A stretch of DNA of 7,514 nucleotides from an uncultured Clostridia bacterium (GCA_937928455.1 CALFUG010000213.1:1-7514); one strand, 5' to 3'. Shown: positions 1 through 6,569, counted from the stretch's first letter. The notes: a model not told the origin generated them from the sequence alone. Made by a program: numbers and translations.

Positions 1-16
1 CGATCTCATATTTTGT

Positions 17-1138
17 TTATCGGCCACCTTCATAAAGATACATGGGCTGAATCTGGTCATTGCCATCCATCAGCTCTTTCAATGCCGCTAAATCCCCTTT
101 GGTCCCAGTGTTCAATGCTTGGGTCAACCCCTGCAACAAACCGGAAAACCAAACGTGTTGAACATAGAAAAATTCCTCCAAAGGAACATCCTGCAACTGA
201 TGTGCAGCTTGCAGCGCAGCATAGGTTTCCTCTTTGGAACCAATCATGTCAATTAACCCGGCATCCTTCGCTTGGGCCGCCGTATATATTCTACCATCTG
301 CCAAGGTAATCACCTGCTCCCGGGTCATCCCCCGACTTTCCCCCACGATATCCACGAATTGTTCATAGGCCTCATCCACCAACCCTTGGAAAATCTGAAG
401 TTGCTCTTCCGTCATGGGTTGGAATTCCGATCCCATGGCTTTATTCCTGCCCGATGTAATGGTGGTGGTTTCCACTCCGTACTCTTCCAGAAGTCCGGAC
501 ACATCAATGAAAGTGCCCAAGGTTACTCCGATGGACCCGGTCCAGGTATTTCGATTGGCCCATATTTCATCACAAGCCGATGATATATAGTATCCTCCGG
601 AAGCGGCCATATTTCCCATGGCTGCATAAATCGGCCGGCCCGTCACCTCTTTGTATTCTTTCAATGCCAAATACAGTTCATCGGATTCATATATGGTACC
701 CCCTGGCGAATTGACCCATAATATCACTCCGCGATTGTTGGAGTCTTGGGCTAATTTGTCTAGGAGATCCAGTGTCCACTCATGTTGATACCCATATGCC
801 ATACCAAAGTAGTCCTGATTTCCCGCTTGAATGGTTCCTTCCACAGAAACCTGAGCCACGTAGTCATGCGCCGGTAAAGAAACATCCGATTCCTCATAGG
901 CGGCCCCCACCAAGCCCAAATTGGCCATTACACTATTGGCCATTTGAGTGCAAGACACACCAATCAAAACCACTGCCCCCAAGATAACCGCTATGATAAT
1001 CAATGCATTTCTCAACCCATGAGATTTTTCTTTTTTCCCTTGGTTGATCTGGTAGGTTCGAACACCTTCCGCGTTTTCCCCGGTGATGTTCACGCCATGC
1101 TGATCTTTGTCATTCCTCACTTCATTATCCATGTTCAC
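17..1138 (-). CDS. sppA: Signal peptide peptidase SppA, S49 family, membrane-anchored
   Basis: Membrane-bound serine protease that degrades signal peptides left after secretion; in Bacillus it is also linked to resistance to lantibiotics and other envelope stress (family knowledge). The 373-residue protein has a charged cytoplasmic N-terminus (1-41), one membrane span (about 44-63), then an extracytoplasmic S49 domain. The nucleophile is Ser180 in NMAASGGYYIS. The general base is Lys233 in SGRNKAMGS. Their 53-residue spacing fits the short Gram-positive SppA, which has one catalytic domain, rather than the double-length E. coli form. The VNSPGG motif (142-147) is also typical. Start choice is uncertain: GTG at 1138 has GGGAG five bases upstream, while ATG at 1132 is two codons inside with AAAGGG nearby. 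The gene has its own promoter and is separated from the upstream ABC operon by a terminator, so it is probably monocistronic. The stop TAA lies 16 bases from the window edge, so any terminator is out of view. Family identity is very secure; the in vivo role here is inferred. Confidence 0.95.
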   Translation of the reverse strand: MNMDNEVRNDKDQHGVNITGENAEGVRTYQINQGKKEKSHGLRNALIIIAVILGAVVLIGVSCTQMANSVMANLGLVGAAYEESDVSLPAHDYVAQVSVEGTIQAGNQDYFGMAYGYQHEWTLDLLDKLAQDSNNRGVILWVNSPGGTIYESDELYLALKEYKEVTGRPIYAAMGNMAASGGYYISSACDEIWANRNTWTGSIGVTLGTFIDVSGLLEEYGVETTTITSGRNKAMGSEFQPMTEEQLQIFQGLVDEAYEQFVDIVGESRGMTREQVITLADGRIYTAAQAKDAGLIDMIGSKEETYAALQAAHQLQDVPLEEFFYVQHVWFSGLLQGLTQALNTGTKGDLAALKELMDGNDQIQPMYLYEGGR

Positions 1139-1145
1139 CCTTTCT

Positions 1146-1167
1146 CCCTTGCCATCCTATGCAAGGG
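1146..1167 (-). promoter_or_regulatory. Leader hairpin upstream of sppA
   Basis: A perfect 7-bp inverted repeat (CCCTTGC / GCAAGGG, arms 1161-1167 and 1146-1152) with an 8-nt loop sits between the predicted sppA promoter and start codon. In the transcript it would form a stem near the 5' end, and its second arm runs into the purine-rich Shine-Dalgarno region. It could stabilise the mRNA, modulate initiation, or be a DNA operator. The inverted repeat is seen directly; function is inference. Confidence 0.4.
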
Positions 1168-1179
1168 TACCACATTGAC

Positions 1180-1190
1180 ATTATACCATA
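1180..1190 (-). promoter_or_regulatory. Predicted sppA promoter (extended -10)
   Basis: The minus strand reads TATGGTATAAT: a consensus -10 TATAAT (1185-1180) preceded by TGG, the extended -10 signature of Gram-positive sigma-A promoters. At 17 bp spacing the -35 position (1208-1203) reads TTTTTC, a poor match and part of the preceding terminator T-tract, so the extended -10 probably compensates. Transcription would start near 1173, giving a leader of about 35-40 nt. The location just after a terminator supports an independent sppA transcription unit. Confidence 0.65.
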
Positions 1191-1199
1191 CCCCGAAAT

Positions 1200-1239
1200 G
1201 GAGAAAAAGAGCCCCCCGGGGGAGACCCTTCATTTCTCC
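1200..1239 (-). terminator. Rho-independent terminator of the ABC transporter operon
   Basis: Starting ten bases after the permease stop codon, the minus strand forms a 10-bp stem: AAGGGTCTCC (1230-1221), loop CCCG, GGGGGCTCTT (1216-1207), with three G-U pairs and no mismatch. A T-tract TTTTT (1208-1204) overlaps the end of the stem. Flanking arms GGAGAAA (1239-1233) and TTTCTCC (1206-1200) can extend the structure after a 2-nt bulge, a common A-tract/T-tract terminator layout. It separates the ABC operon from sppA. Confidence 0.85.
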
Positions 1240-1248
1240 ATGGAATGC

Positions 1249-3492
1249 CTAGGGAAAGGCTTTTCGTATGATGTCCGGGAGTGAATCATGATTAAAATAG
1301 ACATAGTAATCCACAGTAATGGTATCCCCCGCAGTATCCATAGACTGATACATGGTGCTATAATGCTCATAAAATCCATGGGCATAGGGGGCACTTTTCT
1401 TGAAGCTGATGATGCCATAATAGTAATCTTGATAATCCGTCACCTCCACCTGGTACTCCTCTAATAGCCGGGCGATATCTTCCGGTTTGTCAAAACGAAC
1501 CTGAGGTTTCTCTGCCAGATGAGACATGGGATCTTCCGCCCACGGTTCTTTTTTATACTCCATTTCTTTCACCGCCACGGACCCTCCGGCTTCATGGAAT
1601 ACGGTAATACTGTCAATATCTTCTACCTGAAGACGTAAATTCTCATGGTATCCTTTCTCCTCCAACCAGGAAATGGTATTTTTATCTGATTTTTTTACGG
1701 TAATATTCATTACCTTTAGAGTGGGATCCGAACTGCCATCATAAGCATAGGTGGGATAGTCATTACCCTTATTGGGAAGTCCGTAGAAAGCCAATTCCAT
1801 CTGTGCATAAGGGGCGCCCCGGTCCAAATGTTGCGCCCAGGTTCGCTGTTGATAGTCCTTTTCCAACTGCTCCATCAACTCACGTATCTCCACCCGATTA
1901 TCCACCGTTGTCATGCTATATTGATCCATGGTGGTTTGATACAAAATCATATTATATACCTTAATCCATCGCGGTTCTTTCACCGTCAAGTTCTCAAAAG
2001 AATACCTCTCTTTAAATTCCCGGGACTCATATAAGTCTTTTAAGTTTTCCGATTCCTTCATCGTAGAGAGCGGAACCACGTAACTTCGGGTGAGATCCCA
2101 TAAATTGTTTCGATGGTAAGACAAAGATAAAGAATAGGTTTGACCATCATATGGCAGCTCCCCAATCTCAAATTTATCGGAAATCAGTTCCTGGTGGAAC
2201 CGGCTAACGGCAGCTATGTTTTCGGGCTCTTGGAATAAATCCCATGCTTGCGTGGTGTCTTCTTCCAATGAACCGAAAAACATTCTCTCGTATCGCCCGG
2301 ACATTTCCATATTTCCCAAATCCCACAAGGAAACACCTTGTACTTTCGATGGATTCGGAACCCGTTTTTCAAATCCGGTGAAGTCCAGATCCACGGATAC
2401 TACAAACACCAAAGCAATCAATGTGTAAATTCCCAAATGTTTTAAACTGGCCTTGTTAAACACTCTGGGGGATTTTACCACCACCATTCTTCCGATAAAC
2501 AAGAACACCAGTATTCCAATCAATAACCCAAAGTAAAACATGAAATGACCCCCTGGATTATCTGCCCCGGGCCAAGAAATGGTGTCAAAGAAAAACGCCA
2601 TTAAAGACATGCCGAAAAATGCAATGAGATAGCAGATCAGGATTTTGACTCCAGAGAACACCAAAGAGTCTCCCGCCTTTTCCAAATCCCTTTTGTGATA
2701 CAAGTAAGAAGACAGCGCCAAAAGGGCCATCATCCCCAACACATAATAAATCATTAAGGGCAAGGAGAAGGGTTGGTTACTTTGAATGGCCTTTAAATAG
2801 GGCATCATGCCCGCAGCAATATCCAATAGCTGACTGGTGCCATCAAAACCAAAAAAGAATTTATCAAAATAAGCCACGCACACCGCATAGAATCCCGGAA
2901 GCAATCCGTTGAACCAGAATCCCAGAAACATATGCATTACCCCGTTTCCACTGACCACCCCTGCAAGCACCGCCACTAAGTAAACGGACAAGGTCACGAT
3001 GAGTGATTTCCACAACCACTGCAACACCAAAACATTTGTGAAAATGTCTTCCGTGCTTCCTTCATAGAGATACATGGGACGTGACAGCAATAACAGTATT
3101 CCAGCAGTCACCAACAAGGGAAGCCATATCAGAATCAATCCGGAACCCAGGTTGCTATTGAATAATTGGGCCCTGGTGAAAGGGAGGCCATGAACCATAG
3201 TGGCGGAACCTGGACTATGCAAGTATCGATATAAAATGACGGAGGCCACAATAGGCACCACCAGGTGCAATGCAGCATGGGGAAAGTACTGATTGTTTAA
3301 CAGGCTTCGGACCATATATCCAATGCCGGAGCTATCGCCATTTTCCATGCCCCGGTTTACATTCAAAAGAATGGGAAGAACGCCGGACAAGAAATAACCG
3401 ATGAAGCTCAACACTGAAATAGACCAGAATCGCTTGATATTCTCCCGAATCAAAACCGGGGAAATACTAAAATATGATACCTTGGATCTCAT
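1249..3492 (-). CDS. ABC-2 type transporter permease with large C-terminal soluble domain
   Basis: Membrane subunit of an ABC transporter, paired with the ATPase encoded just upstream. It has 747 residues from ATG at 3492, chosen because AGGAGG (3506-3501) lies 8 nt upstream; an in-frame GTG at 3501 overlaps that Shine-Dalgarno and is unlikely. Nine hydrophobic spans are visible at roughly 24-44, 74-91, 115-138, 157-181, 186-208, 243-264, 280-303, 312-335 and 349-367. The loop after span 2 carries GLPFTRAQLF, a motif of clostridial ABC-2 type permeases. The remaining 380 or so residues are soluble, without a cysteine motif or catalytic signature I recognise, and resemble the DUF6449-type tails of such permeases. 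The positive-inside rule (KSPRVFNKASLK after span 8) puts this tail outside the cell. The start overlaps the ATPase gene by 26 nt, implying coupling. Substrate is unknown; an envelope-stress role is inferred from the YtrA-like regulator. Confidence 0.85.
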   Translation of the reverse strand: MRSKVSYFSISPVLIRENIKRFWSISVLSFIGYFLSGVLPILLNVNRGMENGDSSGIGYMVRSLLNNQYFPHAALHLVVPIVASVILYRYLHSPGSATMVHGLPFTRAQLFNSNLGSGLILIWLPLLVTAGILLLLSRPMYLYEGSTEDIFTNVLVLQWLWKSLIVTLSVYLVAVLAGVVSGNGVMHMFLGFWFNGLLPGFYAVCVAYFDKFFFGFDGTSQLLDIAAGMMPYLKAIQSNQPFSLPLMIYYVLGMMALLALSSYLYHKRDLEKAGDSLVFSGVKILICYLIAFFGMSLMAFFFDTISWPGADNPGGHFMFYFGLLIGILVFLFIGRMVVVKSPRVFNKASLKHLGIYTLIALVFVVSVDLDFTGFEKRVPNPSKVQGVSLWDLGNMEMSGRYERMFFGSLEEDTTQAWDLFQEPENIAAVSRFHQELISDKFEIGELPYDGQTYSLSLSYHRNNLWDLTRSYVVPLSTMKESENLKDLYESREFKERYSFENLTVKEPRWIKVYNMILYQTTMDQYSMTTVDNRVEIRELMEQLEKDYQQRTWAQHLDRGAPYAQMELAFYGLPNKGNDYPTYAYDGSSDPTLKVMNITVKKSDKNTISWLEEKGYHENLRLQVEDIDSITVFHEAGGSVAVKEMEYKKEPWAEDPMSHLAEKPQVRFDKPEDIARLLEEYQVEVTDYQDYYYGIISFKKSAPYAHGFYEHYSTMYQSMDTAGDTITVDYYVYFNHDSLPDIIRKAFP

Positions 3493-4369
3493 CGTCCGCA
3501 CCTCCTAACTCATAAATGAATATCTCTTCCAGGGTAAGGGGTAGCATGTCAAAGACCAAGGGCTGTGCTTTCCCAAGCAACTCTTCCACTTCTTCCCTTC
3601 GATTACGAATAATCAGAAGATCCACAGAGCCCCGCTTTTCCCGATGCAGTATATGGAGTTGGTTGAATAAATCCTCTCCGTTTTTTTCTTTGGGAAAAGC
3701 CACTTGCACCTTATGAATATCACTTCGTAGTTCATCCAAATCTCGTTCAATCACCATCTTCCCGTTGGAAATAATGCCGATGGAATCACAAATATTTTCC
3801 ATTTCCCGTAGGTTGTGGGATGAAACCAACACGGTCATTTCCCGCTCACCCACATCATCCACAATATATTTCCAAACCAGTTTTCGTATAATAGGATCTA
3901 ATCCGTCAATGGGCTCATCCAATATCAAATAATCCGGCATGGTGCAAAGGGATAAAATGAATGTGGCCTGTTTCTGCATCCCCTTGGAAAAACTGGTAAT
4001 CTTCTTTTGAGGGTCCAACCCAAACCGTTGAATCATCTGCGAAAACCGGTCCGGATTCCAATTCTGATATACTCTCTGATAGAATTCCCCCATTTCACTC
4101 AAACTATACCCACCGAAAAAATATAAATCGTCGGGAACATAGCCCGTTCTTCCTTTGACGGCCTGATTATCATAAACCGGCTGCCCATCCATGAGAACAT
4201 GGCCTTGGTCCCCTCGATATATTCCGGTGATGTGCTTAATCACCGTGGTCTTCCCCGCTCCGTTGGTACCCACCAGGCCGTAAATTGAGCCTTTCTTCAC
4301 ATTCATATCTAAATGCGAAAGTGCCTGAAATCCCTCAAAGCTTTTCGTCAGCTGTTGAACGGTAATCAT
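3467..4369 (-). CDS. ABC transporter ATP-binding protein (YtrB-like)
   Basis: Cytoplasmic ATPase that powers the adjacent permease. In the 300-residue protein: Walker A GTNGAGKTT (34-42), signature FSKGMQKQ (127-134, a divergent LSGGQ usual in this subfamily), Walker B and D-loop LILDEPIDGLDP (148-159), and switch His185 in VSSHNLRE. At the Q-loop the sequence is GYVPDD, with no Gln at the usual place. After about residue 215 comes a C-terminal extension of about 85 residues with a final FIYELGG helix, as in YtrB/EcsA-type exporters or immunity systems. The ATG overlaps the stop of the GntR gene by four bases (ATGA), and the 3' end overlaps the permease start by 26 nt, so the three genes form one coupled operon. 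Family assignment is firm; the transported substrate cannot be told. Confidence 0.93.
   Translation of the reverse strand: MITVQQLTKSFEGFQALSHLDMNVKKGSIYGLVGTNGAGKTTVIKHITGIYRGDQGHVLMDGQPVYDNQAVKGRTGYVPDDLYFFGGYSLSEMGEFYQRVYQNWNPDRFSQMIQRFGLDPQKKITSFSKGMQKQATFILSLCTMPDYLILDEPIDGLDPIIRKLVWKYIVDDVGEREMTVLVSSHNLREMENICDSIGIISNGKMVIERDLDELRSDIHKVQVAFPKEKNGEDLFNQLHILHREKRGSVDLLIIRNRREEVEELLGKAQPLVFDMLPLTLEEIFIYELGGADDEIQGIIF
3501..3506 (-). promoter_or_regulatory. Ribosome binding site fixing the permease ATG start
   Basis: A full AGGAGG lies 8 nt before ATG 3492, within the 3' end of the ATPase gene. The longer GTG frame start at 3501 overlaps this site and is therefore rejected. Confidence 0.8.
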
Positions 4370-4755
4370 AGCGCTTCCCCCCTCTCCAAATCTTTTCCGA
4401 TATCTAGAATCAGCTTCATCATCTCGTCATGAGATAATCCCGCGTACCGCAGTTCCTTCATGGCCGCTCTCAGCTGTGCTTTGCCTTGAACCAATAAAAT
4501 CTCATCCACCTGATTCGGTGGGATTTTCTTCACAAAAGTTCCCAGGCCTGACGAACTATAGACGTATCCCATCCGTTCCAGTTCCCGATAAGCCTTTTGA
4601 ACCGTATTGGGGTTCACCGTCAATACCCGGGATAATTCACGAACGGAGGGTAGCTTATCATCCGGTGCCAGAACCTGAGATCGAATCATTTCTTTGAGAT
4701 TCTCCACCACTTGCTCATATATGGATCGTCTGCTTTTCATATCCAATTGAAACAT
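4366..4755 (-). CDS. GntR family repressor, YtrA subfamily
   Basis: Small DNA-binding regulator of 129 residues. A winged helix-turn-helix spans about 11-77, with the GntR core from LPSVREL (35-41) through NPNTVQKAYRELERMGYV (48-65) and a wing ending SSSGLGTFVKK. The short C-terminal part (about 50 residues) is too small for a FadR or HutC ligand-binding domain, which defines the YtrA subfamily (B. subtilis YtrA is about 130 residues). The start is ATG at 4755, with AGGAG 7 nt upstream (4767-4763); an upstream in-frame TTG at 4779 has no such signal. It overlaps the ATPase gene by four bases. A perfect palindrome containing AGTGTA-N13-TACACT sits on its own promoter, so autorepression of the whole ABC operon is likely. 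The inducer is unknown; wall-active antibiotics induce the B. subtilis counterpart. Confidence 0.92.
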   Translation of the reverse strand: MFQLDMKSRRSIYEQVVENLKEMIRSQVLAPDDKLPSVRELSRVLTVNPNTVQKAYRELERMGYVYSSSGLGTFVKKIPPNQVDEILLVQGKAQLRAAMKELRYAGLSHDEMMKLILDIGKDLERGEAL

Positions 4756-4762
4756 GTTCCTT

Positions 4763-4767
4763 CTCCT
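4763..4767 (-). promoter_or_regulatory. Ribosome binding site fixing the GntR start
   Basis: AGGAG on the minus strand, 7 nt before ATG 4755. It favours this start over the TTG eight codons upstream, which would place the Shine-Dalgarno inside the coding region. Confidence 0.75.
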
Positions 4768-4797
4768 CTCTGAAGCCAATGCTCCAATATAACAAAA

Positions 4798-4826
4798 ACA
4801 GTGTACTATGTGTAATAGTACACTGT
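4798..4826. promoter_or_regulatory. YtrA-type operator: perfect 12-bp inverted repeat
   Basis: Arms ACAGTGTACTAT (4798-4809) and ATAGTACACTGT (4815-4826) are exact reverse complements around a 5-nt centre. Inside it, AGTGTA (4800-4805) and TACACT (4819-4824) are separated by exactly 13 bp, which is the operator described for B. subtilis YtrA. It lies between the rnf operon and the GntR gene and overlaps the predicted promoter core, as expected for an autorepressor site. In the readthrough rnf transcript the same bases form a 12-bp hairpin followed by T4GTT, so it may also terminate that operon. Confidence 0.85.
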
Positions 4827-4829
4827 CAA
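4800..4829 (-). promoter_or_regulatory. Predicted promoter of the GntR-ABC operon
   Basis: On the minus strand a perfect -35 TTGACA (4829-4824) is followed after 18 bp by TACACT (4805-4800), a 4/6 match to the -10 consensus. Both hexamers overlap the operator half-sites, so bound repressor would block RNA polymerase directly. Transcription would begin near 4793, about 38 nt before the GntR start. The -35 is strong and the -10 weak; a TATATT at 4791-4786 lacks a well-placed -35. Confidence 0.55.
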
Positions 4830-4849
4830 TACCTATGTGACAATTCTTT

Positions 4850-5164
4850 CTATCCCTGTTCTTTCTTCGGCTTTACTGATTTCCCCAATTCCTCTTCCGG
4901 ATTCTCATCTTCCTCCAGGGGAAAGGGTAAAATAATATTTCTTGCATCCTCCAATGTGGATTCCGGAACATACAAGTCAATGGGGAAGGCTATGTTTTGT
5001 CCCATGGCAATTTCCATGAAATTACTGGCACCTCGATACCTTTTGATGGAAGGAATTCCCTCGCTCCGCAATTTGGACTCCAAGATATCCGCTTCCATGC
5101 TGTCTTTGGTAGTGCAGAGAAATACGCCGCCCCGCCACGCATCTCCTTCATTTTTCTTAAACAT
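4850..5164 (-). CDS. DUF2007-type small protein at the end of the rnf operon
   Basis: A 104-residue protein of unknown function. The segment from about 11 to 80 (GGVFLCTTKDSMEADILESKL, then LRSEGIPSIKRYRG and FPIDLYVPESTLEDARNIIL) has the pattern of DUF2007, a small ferredoxin-like fold called a putative signal-transducing domain: a strand, a helix with EADILES..L...GI, and a later DLYVPE....A strand-helix. No membrane span and only one cysteine. The C-terminal 25 residues are highly charged and probably disordered. Its ATG overlaps the rnfB stop by 8 nt (ATGTTTAA) with GGAGAAG upstream, so it is co-translated with Rnf and may act on or sense the complex. That link is inference from position; the family itself has no firm biochemical role. 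Confidence 0.8.
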   Translation of the reverse strand: MFKKNEGDAWRGGVFLCTTKDSMEADILESKLRSEGIPSIKRYRGASNFMEIAMGQNIAFPIDLYVPESTLEDARNIILPFPLEEDENPEEELGKSVKPKKEQG

Positions 5165-5966
5165 GACATTCTTCTCCGATTATCTTAATAATATTTACCG
5201 GACACACCTCTACACAAGCTCCACATTGGGTGCACTTGGTTTGATCAATGGAGGCCAAATTATGGTCCACATGGATGGCATCCTCTTTGCAAACCTTTTC
5301 GCACTTTCCACAAGCAATACAACCAGTGGTACATCCTTTGCGAGTATCCTTGGCCTTTGCATGGGAACTGCATGCCACATACACCAGACGTTCTCCCGTC
5401 ATTAACTGCAACAAATTACTGGGACATACCTTTACACAAATACCACAACCCACACAACGGCGGCGGTTCACAATAGCGATGCCATTATCAATGGTAATGG
5501 CGTCATAAGGGCATGAATCGGCACAATCCCCATATCCCAGGCAGGTCTGGTAACAAGAACCTCTGCCTCGATAAAACATCTTGTTGGCAGCACATGAATG
5601 CAAGCTCTGCCAGTCCATCACATATTCCGTATGATCCAAGGTCCCTGCACAAAGAAGTACCGCATGCTTGGAGGTCATTTCTGCAAAGGGAATATCCAGC
5701 ACTTGACATATTTTTTGAGCCACCGTTTCACCACCCGGCGTACACAGATTTGGTTCCACCCCTTCCTCTTCTACAAGAGCCGCCGCATAAGAGTCACAAC
5801 CCACATATCCACAGGCACCACAATTAATGCCGGGTAGCTCTTCACGAATCCGATGGACCAAGGGGTTTCCCTTCACCTCAAAAACCTTGGATGCGATGGA
5901 TAATACCACTCCAGCCAACACACCCAAAACCGTCAATATTAAAATCGGTATGATCCAAGATGTCAT
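5157..5966 (-). CDS. rnfB: Rnf complex subunit RnfB, multi-cluster ferredoxin-like protein
   Basis: Iron-sulfur subunit of the Rnf complex; thought to be the entry point for electrons from reduced ferredoxin on the cytoplasmic side. The 269 residues start with one membrane anchor (about 4-26). An Fe-S motif follows: Cys49, 52, 57 and 75 (CGACGYVGC...LC). Four ferredoxin motifs come next: C138-x3-C142-x5-C148-x3-C152, C171xxC174xxC177xxxC181, C216xxC219xxC222xxxC226 and C245xxC248xxC251xxxC255. This allows about five [4Fe-4S] clusters. The third motif ends CK rather than the usual CP. The length is shorter than the Acetobacterium woodii protein (about 333 residues), which has an additional cluster region. 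ATG 5966 has AGGAGG 8 nt upstream, overlapping the rnfA stop codon (TAGGAGG), so the two genes are likely coupled. The DUF2007 gene overlaps its 3' end. Confidence 0.97.
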   Translation of the reverse strand: MTSWIIPILILTVLGVLAGVVLSIASKVFEVKGNPLVHRIREELPGINCGACGYVGCDSYAAALVEEEGVEPNLCTPGGETVAQKICQVLDIPFAEMTSKHAVLLCAGTLDHTEYVMDWQSLHSCAANKMFYRGRGSCYQTCLGYGDCADSCPYDAITIDNGIAIVNRRRCVGCGICVKVCPSNLLQLMTGERLVYVACSSHAKAKDTRKGCTTGCIACGKCEKVCKEDAIHVDHNLASIDQTKCTQCGACVEVCPVNIIKIIGEECHV

Positions 5967-5978
5967 GCCGTGATCCTC

Positions 5979-6569
5979 CTACATAAAAATCCCGTCCACC
6001 ACGCCGGTGAATCCCATAAAGGACAGCGCCAAAATGGACGCCGCGATGAGAGTGGCCGGAATACCTCGAAAAGCCAGAGGCACATTACTGCTATCCAGGT
6101 GCTTTCGTATCCCGGAGAACAGGACCAATGCCACTAAAAATCCCAGACCACCGCCCAATGCGTTCACCAGTGATTGCACAAAGGAATACTCGTTGTCCAG
6201 ATTCAGAATAGCAATGCCCAAAACCGCACAATTGGTGGTAATTAAAGGCAGATAAACCCCCAATCCTGCATGAAGTCCCGGCACGTATTTTTTTAACACC
6301 ATCTCAATTAACTGAACCAAGGATGCAATAACCAGTATGAACACAATGGTCTGCAGAAATTCGATTCCATAGGGCTTCAGAAAATAGGTGTAAATGGGCC
6401 AAGTCGCAGCAGTCGCCAATACCATAACCGCAATGACCGCATAAGACATCCCCAGCGCGGAATCCATTTTCTTCGACACACCCAGGAATGGACAAATACC
6501 CAGGAACTTGGAAAGCACCAGATTGTCCACCAACACCATACTCATCAAAATGAAGGCCATTTCTTTCAT
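5979..6569 (-). CDS. rnfA: Rnf complex membrane subunit RnfA
   Basis: Integral membrane subunit homologous to NqrE; with RnfE it forms the inverted pair at the core of the ion-pumping complex. The 196-residue length and six predicted spans are standard. Conserved landmarks are DNLVLSKFLGICPFLGVSKK near the N-terminus (Cys26) and LPLITTNCAVLG (Cys114). Cysteines at these two positions in RnfA and RnfE (NqrE and NqrD) hold a [2Fe-2S] cluster within the membrane, known from structures of the family. The GGGLGFLVALVLFSGIRKHL segment is also typical. ATG at 6569 overlaps the rnfE stop by four bases (ATGA), with GAGG just upstream, consistent with coupled translation of the two partners. Confidence 0.97.
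   Translation of the reverse strand: MKEMAFILMSMVLVDNLVLSKFLGICPFLGVSKKMDSALGMSYAVIAVMVLATAATWPIYTYFLKPYGIEFLQTIVFILVIASLVQLIEMVLKKYVPGLHAGLGVYLPLITTNCAVLGIAILNLDNEYSFVQSLVNALGGGLGFLVALVLFSGIRKHLDSSNVPLAFRGIPATLIAASILALSFMGFTGVVDGIFM

Noticed and set aside
940..955. Possible lipobox around Cys63 of SppA (IGVSC)
   Set aside because: The -3 position is Gly, not Leu/Val/Ile, and a long charged N-terminus precedes the span; a simple membrane anchor fits better.
1175..1180. TTGACA on the plus strand as a possible -35
   Set aside because: No plausible -10 occurs 16-18 bp downstream on that strand (ATGGAG at 17 bp), and no plus-strand gene follows.
1212..1221. CCCCCGGGGG-like palindrome as a protein-binding site
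   Set aside because: It is explained as the GC core of the terminator hairpin followed by a T-tract just after the permease stop codon.
4751..4758. AACATGTT palindrome over the GntR start codon
   Set aside because: Only 8 bp, expected by chance at this window size, and a much stronger operator lies about 40 bases upstream.
4779..5405. Plus-strand open frame of 208 codons antisense to rnfB, the DUF2007 gene and the intergenic region
   Set aside because: It lies opposite well-conserved RnfB cysteine motifs and the operator, has no recognisable domain and no convincing ribosome site; it is a by-product of the real minus-strand genes.
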